From NCBI RefSeq assembly GCF_030295915.1, contig NZ_AP027361.1:310001-374000 (forward strand): DNA of 64,000 bases, given 5' to 3'. Source of the stretch: Thalassotalea sediminis (lineage in GTDB: Bacteria; Pseudomonadota; Gammaproteobacteria; Enterobacterales; Alteromonadaceae). Below are positions 1 through 9,826 of this stretch, one piece after another. Every line of letters starts with the position of its first letter. Positions within the stretch are counted from its first letter, which is position 1. Below the pieces are notes generated by a model. That model searched no databases and was not told the origin of the DNA. It was given only the letters and a program-made list of their open reading frames with translations. The translations under genes were made by a program, and so were the position numbers.

Positions 1-1637
1 TCGGCTTACGTTATCCTTCAGTTCAAGACGACAAACGTACATCTTACCGTTTTGATGTAGATTGGTATGTTCATGATGACCATACTCTTCGTTTCGGTAT
101 CGATTATGAAAAAATGGAAGCAACTGAAAATACACAACGCGCAGGTGGTGTAGCTTACCGTTATCAAGGTTGTGATACAGAATTATTAGCTCAAGATATT
201 CTTGATTGTACAAGAGTACGTGAAGAGTTTTATATAAACGTAGGTGACTTCGAGACAAAATCATCTGCATTCTACATTGAAGATACTTGGCAAGTTACTG
301 ATAACATTGTCGCGCGTATTGGCTTACGTAATGAAACCTTTGAAAACTTCAACAAAGCAGGTATTAAGTTTGTTGACGTATCTGATCAATGGGCACCACG
401 TGTAGGTATTTCTTGGGACATTAATGGTGATGGTGAAAGTAAAGTATTTGCTAACTATGGTCGATATTTCTTGCCAGTAGCAACAAATACTAACATTCGC
501 TTAGCTGGTGATGAGTTATATACTCGACAATATTTTGATGTCGAAAGTATTAATGCTGACTTCACTCCAAACAAAGTGCCAGGAAGTGGTGGTGCAGTTA
601 CAACATATGGTGATGGTACCCTTAAGAATACAGCTGAAACAGTTAATGCTGATCTTGACCCTATGTACCAAGATGAATTTATTGTTGGATTCCAGCAGGT
701 ACTTCAAGACAACTGGAGTTGGGGCATTAAAGCAACTTATCGTGATCTAGGCTCTTCTTTAGAAGATATCGCAATTGATAAAGGTTTCGATGACTTCTTA
801 AAACAAGAAGATCCGAATAGTCCAGGTTGTGTAATTTGTTCTGGTTTCCATTATTACGTACTAACAAACCCAGGAAATGATGTAACATTTACTACTGACC
901 CTGACGGTTCGGGTGACTATTACGGTGAGGAAACTTTCACAGTTCCAGCATCAATTTTAGGTTACCCTAAAGCTGAACGTCAGTATGCTTCAGTCGATGT
1001 TACATTAGATCGCGCATGGGAAGATGATTGGCTATTTAGCTTTACGTATACATGGGCTCATTCTTGGGGTAATAATGAAGGTTTCGTGCGTTCTGATAAT
1101 GACCAAACTGATTCTGGTTTGACAACTAACTATGACCAACCGGGCCTAGTTGATGGCGCAAGCGGTAACTTACCAAATGATCGTCGTCATTCAGTTAAAA
1201 TGAATGGTGCGTATCAAGTAATGGAAAACTTTACTGTGGGTGCAAACTTTAATTGGACACAAGGTCGTCCACTTAACTCATTTGGTTTCCATCCTACTGA
1301 TATCTTCGCATCATGGTATGGAGCAGAGTCATTCGTTAAAGATGGTCAGTTAGTAACACGTGGTTCAGAAGGACGTACACCAAATACATGGCAATTAGAT
1401 CTATCTGCATCTTATGACTACTACTGGGATGAACGCAAAATTACATTCCGTGCTGATGTCTTCAACGTAACAAATAACGATAAAGCAACACAGTTAAATG
1501 AAGTTAACGAACGTTATGCTGGTTCTGATGCTAACAATGGTTATATTGATTTCGGTGAACCAAACCCAACCTACGGTTTACCTACAGCGTTCCAAACACC
1601 ACGTTACTTCCGTTTCAGTGTTTCAGCTGAATTCTAA
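1..1637 (+). CDS. TonB-dependent receptor, Oar-like, C-terminal part (5' end outside window)
   Basis: Outer-membrane TonB-dependent transporter. The reading frame is open from the first bases of the window, so the N-terminus, TonB box and plug lie upstream; what is visible is about 545 residues of beta-barrel. The barrel character shows as alternating aromatic/polar strands (for example around FANYGRYFLPVATNTNIR and SFTYTWAHSWGNNEGF) and the protein ends in FRFSVSAEF, a C-terminal Phe typical of Bam-assembled proteins. The NANYGRY-like region and a pair of close cysteines (CVIC) near residue 240 of the visible part resemble Oar-type receptors with an N-terminal carboxypeptidase-regulatory-like domain, but that domain is not in view, so the subfamily is inference. 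Substrate unknown. A strong terminator follows. Confidence 0.88.
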   Translation, partial: GLRYPSVQDDKRTSYRFDVDWYVHDDHTLRFGIDYEKMEATENTQRAGGVAYRYQGCDTELLAQDILDCTRVREEFYINVGDFETKSSAFYIEDTWQVTDNIVARIGLRNETFENFNKAGIKFVDVSDQWAPRVGISWDINGDGESKVFANYGRYFLPVATNTNIRLAGDELYTRQYFDVESINADFTPNKVPGSGGAVTTYGDGTLKNTAETVNADLDPMYQDEFIVGFQQVLQDNWSWGIKATYRDLGSSLEDIAIDKGFDDFLKQEDPNSPGCVICSGFHYYVLTNPGNDVTFTTDPDGSGDYYGEETFTVPASILGYPKAERQYASVDVTLDRAWEDDWLFSFTYTWAHSWGNNEGFVRSDNDQTDSGLTTNYDQPGLVDGASGNLPNDRRHSVKMNGAYQVMENFTVGANFNWTQGRPLNSFGFHPTDIFASWYGAESFVKDGQLVTRGSEGRTPNTWQLDLSASYDYYWDERKITFRADVFNVTNNDKATQLNEVNERYAGSDANNGYIDFGEPNPTYGLPTAFQTPRYFRFSVSAEF

Positions 1638-1681
1638 TAGTAGTACTTAGTACTATTAAGGAATAACAGTTAACTATATTA

Positions 1682-1712
1682 AAACCCTAACTTTACCGTT
1701 AGGGTTTTTTTT
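1682..1712 (+). terminator. Rho-independent terminator after the TonB receptor
   Basis: A perfect 10-bp stem (AAACCCTAAC / GTTAGGGTTT) with a 6-base loop runs directly into a T-rich tail. It lies 45 bases after the receptor stop and ends that transcript. Confidence 0.9.
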
Positions 1713-1820
1713 ATGTAAAAAATAAAATAAGTTGCGACGGTATTGGTTCGTAATTTGTTATAAAAAATACTTAGATGTTAATTTTAACTAGAAGCTATTT
1801 TGAAAGTTAAGGGATTTACA

Positions 1821-2306
1821 ATGTATAGAAAGCTAATTTTGTTATGCACTACTTTATTAAGTTACAGTGCCTTTGCGGGTAATGTGCAAGTTTTTTGGGA
1901 AAATCCGGAAAACTATACAGATATTATTGCAGGTACAGAAAACAAACATACCTATCAAGAAGAAGTTTTCGCAGCATTCGAACAGCATTTTATTAAGCTT
2001 GCTAAAAAGCTACCAGATGATAAAACATTATATGTAAGCGTAAAAGACTTAGATCTCGCTGGTGCCGTTACTTATGTAAATAGTCATAGAATAAGGGTCG
2101 TAAAAGAGGAAATGCCGCCTAGAATTGAGTTTAGTTTTCAGTTGATTGATGTTGATAACAAGTTGTTAGCATCACGGGGGGTAAGCCTATACACACCAAA
2201 CTTTAAATTCACTAGATCTTTAAAATTTAATAAGCCTTACTATCACGACTTTGAATTAATCACAGACTGGTTTGAAAATACCTTTAAGCCTATTATTGAA
2301 AAGTAA
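1821..2306 (+). CDS. DUF3016 domain protein, secreted
   Basis: About 161 residues. An N-terminal signal peptide (MYRKLILLCTTLLSYSAFA, cleavage after AFA) is followed by a single DUF3016-like domain: VQVFWENPENYTDI near the start, a VKDLDLAG segment in the middle, PRIEFSFQLID, and a terminal LITDWFENTF. DUF3016 proteins are periplasmic or secreted and have no established function. I chose the ATG at 1821 because TTAAGGGA sits about 7 bases upstream and the hydrophobic signal peptide starts there; an upstream TTG at 1800 would add seven polar residues. It stands alone between two hairpins. Confidence 0.8.
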   Translation: MYRKLILLCTTLLSYSAFAGNVQVFWENPENYTDIIAGTENKHTYQEEVFAAFEQHFIKLAKKLPDDKTLYVSVKDLDLAGAVTYVNSHRIRVVKEEMPPRIEFSFQLIDVDNKLLASRGVSLYTPNFKFTRSLKFNKPYYHDFELITDWFENTFKPIIEK

Positions 2307-2312
2307 AAGCGT

Positions 2313-2344
2313 ATGCCAGCAGTGATAGATAAGACTGCTGGCAT
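2313..2344. terminator. Hairpin between convergent genes, probably bidirectional terminator
   Basis: Perfect 11-bp inverted repeat (ATGCCAGCAGT / ACTGCTGGCAT, 10-base loop) between the DUF3016 gene and the convergent sulfotransferase gene. The T-tails are weak on both sides, so it may be an attenuated or Rho-assisted terminator. Confidence 0.55.
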
Positions 2345-2352
2345 TAATAATG

Positions 2353-3774
2353 TTATTCAAAGTCGTTAAAATGCTTTAATAATTCTTCCGGCATAGTAAT
2401 TGACGCTCGGGTAAGCGGCCCTCTTACTTGACCCACACTAGCGGTTTGAACTGGGTGTGGATTCATATGAAAGTTGGTAAACGCTTCATCATATTCTATC
2501 CCAATGGCATTACAAACTTTTGTCAATGTCGCTTTTGGATCCGTAATCAGATCCTCATAATTTATTTCGTTTATCCTCTTCGATAAAAACGATTTCCAAT
2601 GGGTTAATAGTTTTTGATCGCATTCAAAGTATTCTTTTATTTCAGCAATCGAATTACTCCATGTGATGCCTTGGCTAAAATAAGTTCTAAAACAAGACCA
2701 CGCGTTTTCTGCTTTTTTGCGATTGATATGAATAAAGGTTGCTGCAGGGTATAAATAGCTGAGTAACCCTAAGTGTTGGTTAATGTTAAAGGATTTATCG
2801 ATAATGTGGTTGTTAGAAGGAAATCGTTGTCTCATTAACTGTTGGTATTCTTTGGCGATTTCCTGCCAAGTTTTATCAGAAATTGTTGACAGATCATTGA
2901 CTAATTGACGGTTCACTGGAGCAACTGCAATAGCTAGGTTGTTACTTTCCCCACCCGCATCGATTTCAGGGTGGCATGTTAACAGTTGCTGTAAAAGCGT
3001 AGTGCCACTTCTTGGCAGACCGACAATAAAAATTAATCCTTTACCTTGCGTAGGTAACACGTCAGGTAAAGCACTAAAAGCATCTGTAGTTTGCACGTTG
3101 ATGATATTGTCTATCATTTGCTTGTGGCTAGCTATATTAAAGTTTGTTTGACTTTGCATAAGACTAGCGCCTTTGGCAAATTTTTCAAAAGCTGCTTCAC
3201 TTTCTCCTATATCTAGAAGTGCCTTACCAAAAGCGTACCAATAAGGAATATCGTTTTGTACATCTTTGCCCGTAATCCTTTCTTCCATGGCGCGTAAAGT
3301 TTCTAGTTCTTTATCATTTGGAGTAAATCGCTTTAATGCCGCAAGATTTAACCAAGTAATTCCTAGTAAAGGATTTTTCATTAGGGCTTTACGGCTATGA
3401 TATAGAGCATTATCTTTATCACCTATTTGGCTATAAATGGTGCTTAAAATATGATGTAAAGAGATATTATCGACTTTCTTTGTGAAAGGGGACAATAAGG
3501 CCAATGCTTTTTCAAAACGACCGGTTTCGGCGTAAACACTAGCAACTTGGATACATTTCGATAAATCGTTTTTGTCGTCGGCTAAATAGTTATCAGCACA
3601 GGTTAATGCGATTTCTATTTCACCAATTGAAAGAGCAAGGCGTGCTAGACTTCCCCATAGTTTTCCTAACTCTGCATTTTCATCAATTAAGGTTGATAAA
3701 TGGGCTAGGGCGGATACCTTATTTTGGTTTTTTATATCAGCTAACACTTGGTTAGCTATTTCTTGGTGGTTCAA
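2353..3774 (-). CDS. TPR-repeat sulfotransferase family protein
   Basis: 473 residues with two parts. The first roughly 220 residues are TPR-like helical pairs (for example VASVYAETGRFEKALALLSP and LSTIYSQIGDKDNALYHSRKAL). The second part is a PAPS-dependent sulfotransferase fold: the phosphosulfate-binding loop is FIVGLPRSGTTLLQQLL at about residue 248, followed by a conserved FIHINRKKAENAWSCFRTYF region and the INYEDLITDP motif near residue 410. The family transfers sulfate from PAPS to carbohydrate, lipid or peptide acceptors; the acceptor cannot be read from sequence. The start codon appears to be TTG at 3774, preceded by AGAGAGAAAGAT; there is no nearby in-frame ATG. It sits just downstream of hslO with a 20-base gap and may be co-transcribed with it. 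Confidence 0.85.
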   Translation of the reverse strand: MNHQEIANQVLADIKNQNKVSALAHLSTLIDENAELGKLWGSLARLALSIGEIEIALTCADNYLADDKNDLSKCIQVASVYAETGRFEKALALLSPFTKKVDNISLHHILSTIYSQIGDKDNALYHSRKALMKNPLLGITWLNLAALKRFTPNDKELETLRAMEERITGKDVQNDIPYWYAFGKALLDIGESEAAFEKFAKGASLMQSQTNFNIASHKQMIDNIINVQTTDAFSALPDVLPTQGKGLIFIVGLPRSGTTLLQQLLTCHPEIDAGGESNNLAIAVAPVNRQLVNDLSTISDKTWQEIAKEYQQLMRQRFPSNNHIIDKSFNINQHLGLLSYLYPAATFIHINRKKAENAWSCFRTYFSQGITWSNSIAEIKEYFECDQKLLTHWKSFLSKRINEINYEDLITDPKATLTKVCNAIGIEYDEAFTNFHMNPHPVQTASVGQVRGPLTRASITMPEELLKHFNDFE

Positions 3775-3794
3775 ATCTTTCTCTCTTATAATTA

Positions 3795-4658
3795 TTAATG
3801 TTTTGTTAGATTAAATAACTCAGCAAAGTGTGAATGATCAAAAGCATAGGTCGTTAGGCAGTAATCACAAGTCATACTAACTTTGCCTTGCTCAGCAAGA
3901 ATACTTTCTATTTCTTGTTGCCCTAATTGTGAAATGGCGTTTAAACACTTTTCCTCTGAACAACCACAGGTATTGGTTACTGGCTGAGGTTCAAATAACC
4001 TTACCTTCTCCTGATGATACAAGCGGTATAGAAGGGTTTGAGCATCTAAAGAAAATATCTCATCGTCTTTGATGGTCGCTGTAATTTGACACAAATGGTC
4101 AAAATCATTCATTTGTTGTTCTTTATCTCCACTGTCAGGCAATAGTTGTATTAGTGAACCAGCGATTTGTTCAGAATCTTTGTTATAAAATAACCAAATT
4201 TTTGTAGGTATTTGTTCTGAAACTTCAAAATAATGTGCAATACAATCGGCAAGGTTATCATGTTCCAATGCAACGACACCTTGATAGGCTTCACCTACTT
4301 CTGGCCTTATGGTGATAATCATATTCCCTTTGCCAACAAGATCTCTTAGCCCTGAGCCTGACGCAGTCTCACTGACTTTCGCAATAGCTCTTATTTCCTG
4401 ATTATGATTTGCATTGACCGCAAAATAATCAGCGGGTCCGTCACCTTGAAGCTGTACAGCAATTTCACCTTCAATTTTAAGTGTGGCCGTTAATAGACTT
4501 GTTACTGCAATTAACTCACCTAAAAGTTTTTTAACACCATCAGGATAGTTATGACCTTTTATAATATTTTGGTAAGTAGTACTTATCTGTACAAGTTCAC
4601 CACGAACGTGTAAATCATCGAATAAGTATCTATTTAATTCATCAGTGGGAATGGTCAC
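3795..4658 (-). CDS. hslO: Hsp33 redox-regulated chaperone HslO
   Basis: Cytosolic holdase chaperone activated by oxidation plus unfolding. The 287-residue length is normal. The N-terminal substrate-binding domain contains the conserved GDGPADYFAVNA and GKGNMIITI segments; the C-terminal redox switch carries all four zinc cysteines as CGCSEEKC (about residues 232-239) and CDYC (about 265-268), so the chaperone should be fully redox-controlled. Start is GTG at 4658 with AAGGAT about 7 bases upstream. It follows hslR with a 2-base gap, the usual hslR-hslO operon. Confidence 0.97.
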   Translation of the reverse strand: MTIPTDELNRYLFDDLHVRGELVQISTTYQNIIKGHNYPDGVKKLLGELIAVTSLLTATLKIEGEIAVQLQGDGPADYFAVNANHNQEIRAIAKVSETASGSGLRDLVGKGNMIITIRPEVGEAYQGVVALEHDNLADCIAHYFEVSEQIPTKIWLFYNKDSEQIAGSLIQLLPDSGDKEQQMNDFDHLCQITATIKDDEIFSLDAQTLLYRLYHQEKVRLFEPQPVTNTCGCSEEKCLNAISQLGQQEIESILAEQGKVSMTCDYCLTTYAFDHSHFAELFNLTKH

Positions 4659-4660
4659 TG

Positions 4661-5068
4661 TTATATCCTTTCTTTCAATTGTCTAATTTGTCTACGCTGT
4701 TTTTTGTCGGGTTTAGTATCTGTACCTGGATTAAATAGCAGCCCTTGTTTGCGCGCTAATGCGGTTTTTTCTCTGGATTCAACACTGTCGGTTGTTTCTT
4801 CATACAAGGTTTGCGCAAATGTTGCGTCTCTGCGTTTATCGGCAAGTGCCACAATTGTGACCTCTTTATCATCATAGCCTTGACGTACTCTAACGGTATC
4901 GCCTATGGAGACAAACTTCCCCGACTTTGAACGTTGGCCATTATAAAATACTTTGCCCCCGTCGATCATCTGTTTTGCAATCGCACGTGTTTTATAAAAT
5001 CGCGCCGCCCAGAGCCACTTATCTAACCGAATGTTTTCAGACTCAGAAGTATTTTTACTTTGTTTCAT
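4661..5068 (-). CDS. hslR: Hsp15 ribosome-recycling heat-shock protein HslR
   Basis: Binds free 50S subunits that carry a stalled nascent chain with peptidyl-tRNA. An S4-type RNA-binding domain fills the N-terminal half: IRLDKWLWAARFYKTRAIAKQMID, then GGKVFYNGQRSKSGKFVSIGDTVRV. A basic C-terminal tail (KPDKKQRRQIRQLKERI) matches the family. I prefer the ATG at 5068 (135 residues, starting MKQSKNTSE), close to the usual Hsp15 length; a TTG at 5104 would add 12 residues that have no family counterpart. It is the first gene of hslR-hslO and is divergent from gspC. Confidence 0.95.
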   Translation of the reverse strand: MKQSKNTSESENIRLDKWLWAARFYKTRAIAKQMIDGGKVFYNGQRSKSGKFVSIGDTVRVRQGYDDKEVTIVALADKRRDATFAQTLYEETTDSVESREKTALARKQGLLFNPGTDTKPDKKQRRQIRQLKERI

Positions 5069-5243
5069 GCTATTGTCACATTTACCTATGAGAATGACGC
5101 GCAACTTAGCATAGCTAGTAAGTCAGTGCTATCACTCGTGAATATTTGTAAATATTAATTAAAAATAAAGCTGTTTTCTTGTTCTAGCTGATTTGCTCAA
5201 GTATCATCAACTAAGAAAAATTATATAAATTGTAACCTCTACT

Positions 5244-6164
5244 ATGCTTATACCGACAGATTTATCGTCGTTTCAACATTTTGTTAGCCGTGTGCCTCAG
5301 AAGAAAGTCGCAACTTTAACCGGCGGTATATTGCTGTGTTACATCGCTTATATTTTAGCACATTTTACTTGGCAACTTTTACCTACCACAAATGATATTA
5401 ATGCGCATAATATCAATTATGTAAGTGCTCCAATAAACAGTAGTAAGCAAATTGATCTGAACGAATTGAAACAACTTAATTTGTTTGGTGAAAAAGATGT
5501 GACGGTAAAGCCTGTGCCTGTGCAAGTACAAGATGCTCCTGAAACCAAGTTACGATTAACCTTATCCGGTACCGTCGCTAGTACAGAGAAAAGCACTGCC
5601 GCAGCAATTATTGAGCATAATGGCAAACAAGAAACTTATGGGATTGGAGATAAAATCACAGGTACTCGTGCTACGCTAGAGTCAGTTGCAAGTGATCGCG
5701 TTATTATTAAACAATCTGGTCGTTTAGAAACGTTGATGTTAGACGGATTTAAATATAGCAAAGTGGGTGAAAGTCGCTTTAATGCATCTGAAAAAACTGT
5801 TCAAGGGCCAGTGTCAATTGTGACCGTTGATCAACGAGATAACGAAGATTTGTCTGAAACAGCAATGCAGCTTCAACAAGATATAAACAGTGATCCTGGT
5901 AAGATATTTGATTACTTAACAGTTAGCCCCAAACGAGTGAATGGGGAAATCGTTGGTTATCAATTAACCCCAGGCAATGATGGAACTTTTTTTAAAGCAT
6001 CAGGGCTCAAAGCGGGTGATATAGCAGTACAAATGAATGGATTTGATTTATCGCTTCCTAATGAAGCTGCGCAAGCAGTTCAGGCTTTGAAAGAAGAAAC
6101 AGAAGTGTCGTTACTTATAGACCGTAACGGTTCACTAACAGAAATTTTATTTAGTATTCAATAA
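5244..6164 (+). CDS. gspC: Type II secretion system protein GspC
   Basis: Inner-membrane clamp protein that links the T2SS assembly platform to the secretin. Visible parts: one transmembrane helix at about residues 25-48 (TLTGGILLCYIAYILAHF), the periplasmic homology-region domain at about 70-170 (LRLTLSGTVAS ... AAIIEHNGKQETYGIGD), a linker, and a C-terminal PDZ-like domain from about 235 (GEIVGYQLTPG ... GLKAGDIAVQMNGFDL). 306 residues is normal. First gene of the gspC-N operon; the 139-base gap to divergent hslR must hold the operon promoter, though I could not identify a convincing -35/-10 pair. Its stop overlaps an ATG in TAATG. Confidence 0.95.
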   Translation: MLIPTDLSSFQHFVSRVPQKKVATLTGGILLCYIAYILAHFTWQLLPTTNDINAHNINYVSAPINSSKQIDLNELKQLNLFGEKDVTVKPVPVQVQDAPETKLRLTLSGTVASTEKSTAAAIIEHNGKQETYGIGDKITGTRATLESVASDRVIIKQSGRLETLMLDGFKYSKVGESRFNASEKTVQGPVSIVTVDQRDNEDLSETAMQLQQDINSDPGKIFDYLTVSPKRVNGEIVGYQLTPGNDGTFFKASGLKAGDIAVQMNGFDLSLPNEAAQAVQALKEETEVSLLIDRNGSLTEILFSIQ

Positions 6165-6184
6165 TGAAAAATAAGGAATTATCC

Positions 6185-8272
6185 ATGCGCAATTCGCATG
6201 CAATGACGTGGGGAAAAAAATGGTTGATGGTATTCGCAACTATTTGTCTTTTTAACGGATTACTTTTTAGCGCCCAATCCGCGTCAGCCGCACAGTATTC
6301 GCCGAATTTCAAAGGAACAGATTTAACGGAATTTATCAATATTGTTGGTAAAAACTTGAAGAAAACCATGATCGTTGACCCAAATGTTCGTGGTAAAGTT
6401 AATGTCCGTAGTTATGATTTATTGAATGAAGATCAATATTACCAATTTTTTCTAAATGTATTGGAAGTATATGGCTTTGCGGCTATTGAAATGGACAATA
6501 ACATAGTAAAAATTATTAAAAATAAGAAAGCAAGATCTGAAGCAACGCCGTTAGTTGATGACGAAAATCCAGGTGTTGGCGATGAAATGGTCACGCGCGT
6601 TGTTGAAGTGAAAAATGTTACAGTTCGTGAGCTATCGCCATTACTACGTCAAATGTCTGATCAGGCTGGCGGTGGTACCGTTGTAAATTATGATCCCGCC
6701 AATGTCTTCATTATGACGGGTACGGCAGCGGTGGTTAATCGATTAGCGAACATTATTAGACGTGTAGATCGTGCAGGCGATCAATATGAACAAATTATTC
6801 GCTTAGAGCATGCTTCTGCTGGCGAAATGGTGCGGATTGTAGAAGCATTAAATAAATCAAGCTCAGGTAAAGCGGGTACACCGAGTTTCTTGATCCCTAA
6901 AATTGTTGCCGACGAGCGAACCAACAGTGTTATTGTCAGCGGTGAAAAACAAGCTCGTGACCGGGTAGCTAAACTTGTATCGCGTTTAGATAGCGAATTA
7001 GAAACGAACGGTAATACACGTGTCTATTATCTTAAGTATTCAAAAGCTGAAGATTTAGTTGATGTACTAACAGGCGTTAGTGAGTCTATAGAAGCAGAAG
7101 AAAATGGGCCTAAAACGAATAGTCGTAATCAGAAAAAACGTAACATTAGTATTGAGGCGCACGCTGATACTAATACCTTGGTGATTACCGCTCAACCAGA
7201 TATGTTAAGATCTTTGGAAGCGGTAATACGCCAGTTAGACGTAAGGCGTGCACAAGTATTAGTTGAAGCGATTATCGTGGAAGTGTTTGAAAGTGATGGC
7301 GTTAACTTGGGTGTTCAGTGGTATCATGAAAATGGTGGAGCAACGCAATTTACCAATGGTACGGTGCCAATAACGGCTGTTGGTGCAGCAGCAGAAGCGG
7401 CGAGAGGTGAACCAGGCACTACAGTGACTACCATCGATGGTAATGGTAACCCAGTAACTACCACCAACCCTGATACTGACGGCGATTACAGCTTGATCGC
7501 CAAACTTTTAGGTACTGTAAACGGTATGATGTTTGGCTTGGTTAAAGATGACTGGGGGGCAATTGTACAAGCAGTAAGTGCTGACACAAATTCTAATATA
7601 TTGGCAACACCAAGTATCACTACGCTTGATAACGAAGAAGCGCACTTCTTAGTTGGGCAAGAAGTTCCAATTATCACTGGTTCAACAACCGGTAATAACA
7701 ATAGTAATCCTTTCCAAACCGTTGATCGTCAAGAAGTCGGTATTAAGTTAAAAGTAACACCTCAAGTTAATGAAGGCTCCGGTGTGCAATTAACCATTGA
7801 ACAAGAAGTTTCGTCAGTAAGTGGTTCAACGGGCGTTGATATTTCAATCAATAAACGTGAAATTAAAACCACTGTTTTAGCGGATAATGGTGCAACTGTT
7901 ATTTTAGGCGGTCTTATCGATGAAGACGTACAAGAAAGCGTACAGAAGGTGCCACTGCTAGGTGATATTCCAATTATTGGTCATCTTTTTAAATCTACCA
8001 ATAACTCCAAACGTAAAAGAAACTTGATGGTGTTCTTGCGCCCAACGGTGATCCGAGATGGTAAGCTAATGAACGATATCAGTAAGGACAAATATAACTA
8101 TATTCGTGCTGATGAATTACGTAAGCAAGAAGAAGGTTTATCGTTAATGAAAGATGAAAAGCTTCCTCTATTACCTAAATGGAATGATGAGTTATCGTTA
8201 CCGCCTACGTTTGACGAGTACATGAATCAGAAAGACGCGAAGCAAAACAGTGCCAAGAAAAAAGTGCAATAA
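6185..8272 (+). CDS. gspD: Type II secretion system secretin GspD
   Basis: Outer-membrane secretin pore. A signal peptide (cleavage near ASA-AQ, about residue 35) is followed by the N0 domain ([20 protein letters not shown]), N1-N3 modules (repeated [52 protein letters not shown] segments), and the secretin domain with [21 protein letters not shown] and the [14 protein letters not shown] signature. An S-domain-like tail follows. I chose ATG at 6185 because AAGGA lies 7 bases upstream and the hydrophobic signal starts there; an ATG at 6164 overlapping the gspC stop is the alternative. About 695 residues, normal. Confidence 0.97.
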   Translation: MRNSHAMTWGKKWLMVFATICLFNGLLFSAQSASAAQYSPNFKGTDLTEFINIVGKNLKKTMIVDPNVRGKVNVRSYDLLNEDQYYQFFLNVLEVYGFAAIEMDNNIVKIIKNKKARSEATPLVDDENPGVGDEMVTRVVEVKNVTVRELSPLLRQMSDQAGGGTVVNYDPANVFIMTGTAAVVNRLANIIRRVDRAGDQYEQIIRLEHASAGEMVRIVEALNKSSSGKAGTPSFLIPKIVADERTNSVIVSGEKQARDRVAKLVSRLDSELETNGNTRVYYLKYSKAEDLVDVLTGVSESIEAEENGPKTNSRNQKKRNISIEAHADTNTLVITAQPDMLRSLEAVIRQLDVRRAQVLVEAIIVEVFESDGVNLGVQWYHENGGATQFTNGTVPITAVGAAAEAARGEPGTTVTTIDGNGNPVTTTNPDTDGDYSLIAKLLGTVNGMMFGLVKDDWGAIVQAVSADTNSNILATPSITTLDNEEAHFLVGQEVPIITGSTTGNNNSNPFQTVDRQEVGIKLKVTPQVNEGSGVQLTIEQEVSSVSGSTGVDISINKREIKTTVLADNGATVILGGLIDEDVQESVQKVPLLGDIPIIGHLFKSTNNSKRKRNLMVFLRPTVIRDGKLMNDISKDKYNYIRADELRKQEEGLSLMKDEKLPLLPKWNDELSLPPTFDEYMNQKDAKQNSAKKKVQ

Positions 8273-8277
8273 ACATT

Positions 8278-9819
8278 ATGAGTGATTCTTCTCTTGATTC
8301 AATAAGCGATAGTGCTTCAGCAGAAACAAACGTTGTAGCTAATGAAACGTTAACGTTTGCGCAATTACCATTTGGCTTTGCTAAGCGCCATAGCGTGTTA
8401 GTTAGTAAAGATGGGGATGATGTTACCTTGTATTGTGTTGAAAGCGTTAGCGAGCATGTATTACTCGAAGTAAGAAGGGTGATACAGCAACGCTTTGAAC
8501 TGGTTTTTTTATCGCCAGAGCAATTTGAGATGCGTTTAACCAATGCGTATCAGCGTGATTCATCTGAAGCAAAGCAAATGATGGAAGATATCGGTAATGA
8601 AGTTGACTTGTACTCCATTACTGATGAGTTAATTGAAACCGAAGACTTGTTAGAAAATGAAGATGATGCACCCATTATCAAGATGATTAATGCGATGCTG
8701 AGTGAAGCAATCAAAGAAAGTGCATCAGATATTCATATTGAAACTTTTGAACAATCTTTACAAATTCGCTTTAGAATCGATGGCGTATTACGTGAAGTTT
8801 TGAAACCTAACCGTAAGTTAGCTTCGTTGTTAGTCTCCCGTATTAAGGTTATGGCTAAACTAGATATTGCTGAAAAGCGTATTCCACAAGATGGACGAAT
8901 TTCGTTACGTATAGCAGGTAGAGCAGTAGATGTTCGTGTGTCTACAATGCCAACAGGGCACGGTGAACGTGTTGTCTTGCGTTTATTAGATAAAAATGCG
9001 GCGAGATTAGACTTACAAGACTTAGGGATGACAAACGATAATCGTCTTAAATTTTCGCAGTTAATCGATAAGCCTCACGGCATTATTTTAGTAACAGGAC
9101 CTACGGGGTCAGGTAAATCAACAACCTTGTATGCCGGACTCAGTCAAATTGATAGTAGAGAACGAAATGTTCTTACCGTTGAAGATCCCATTGAATATGC
9201 CATTGAAGGCATTGGGCAAACTCAAGTTAACACGAAAGTTGATATGACGTTTGCGCGTGGGCTAAGAGCTATTTTGAGACAAGATCCTGATGTTGTCATG
9301 GTTGGTGAAATTCGCGATTTAGAAACAGCACAAATCGGTGTTCAAGCCAGTCTTACTGGACACCTCGTGTTATCAACATTACACACAAATACTGCGGCGG
9401 GCGCTTTAACGCGTATGGAAGATATGGGTGTTGAATCATTTTTACTTTCTTCCAGTTTGTTAGGTGTGTTAGCGCAACGACTAGTGCGTACTCTTTGCCC
9501 TCATTGTAAAGAAGCACATTTAGCCGATGATGAAGAACTAAAATTATTAGGTCTACCACAGACAGAACAATGCACTATTTACAGAGCGAAAGGATGTAGT
9601 GAGTGCAATTTTAAGGGATATAAAGGTAGAACCGGTATTCATGAGTTATTACTTGTAGACGAAAAAGTACGTGAGTTTATTCATAACGGTAAAGGTGAAC
9701 AAGAAATTGAGCGCTATGTACGCCAACATACTCCTAGTATTCGTCGAGATGGATTTGATAAAGTCGTTGCAGGTATAACGACGTTAGAAGAAGTGCTACG
9801 TGTTACTAGGGAAGATTAA
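8278..9819 (+). CDS. gspE: Type II secretion ATPase GspE
   Basis: Cytoplasmic AAA+-type ATPase that powers pseudopilus assembly. 513 residues. The N-terminal domain contacts GspL; the catalytic core has Walker [11 protein letters not shown] at about residue 275, the Asp box, a Walker B around [19 protein letters not shown], and the His box [13 protein letters not shown]. The C-terminal zinc tetracysteine domain is intact (CPHC ... CSEC), followed by [13 protein letters not shown]. Sits 5 bases after gspD and 7 before gspF in the operon. Confidence 0.97.
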   Translation: MSDSSLDSISDSASAETNVVANETLTFAQLPFGFAKRHSVLVSKDGDDVTLYCVESVSEHVLLEVRRVIQQRFELVFLSPEQFEMRLTNAYQRDSSEAKQMMEDIGNEVDLYSITDELIETEDLLENEDDAPIIKMINAMLSEAIKESASDIHIETFEQSLQIRFRIDGVLREVLKPNRKLASLLVSRIKVMAKLDIAEKRIPQDGRISLRIAGRAVDVRVSTMPTGHGERVVLRLLDKNAARLDLQDLGMTNDNRLKFSQLIDKPHGIILVTGPTGSGKSTTLYAGLSQIDSRERNVLTVEDPIEYAIEGIGQTQVNTKVDMTFARGLRAILRQDPDVVMVGEIRDLETAQIGVQASLTGHLVLSTLHTNTAAGALTRMEDMGVESFLLSSSLLGVLAQRLVRTLCPHCKEAHLADDEELKLLGLPQTEQCTIYRAKGCSECNFKGYKGRTGIHELLLVDEKVREFIHNGKGEQEIERYVRQHTPSIRRDGFDKVVAGITTLEEVLRVTRED

Positions 9820-9826
9820 CTAAGTT

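Noticed and set aside
1639..1660. AGTACT repeats after the TonB receptor, similar to a stretch near 34533-34555
   Set aside because: Short, low-complexity and not matched by any longer shared sequence; likely chance in AT-rich DNA.
5105..5243. A sigma-70 promoter for the gsp operon
   Set aside because: Several TTGnnn and TATAnn-like hexamers occur, but none has acceptable 16-18 base spacing; not called.
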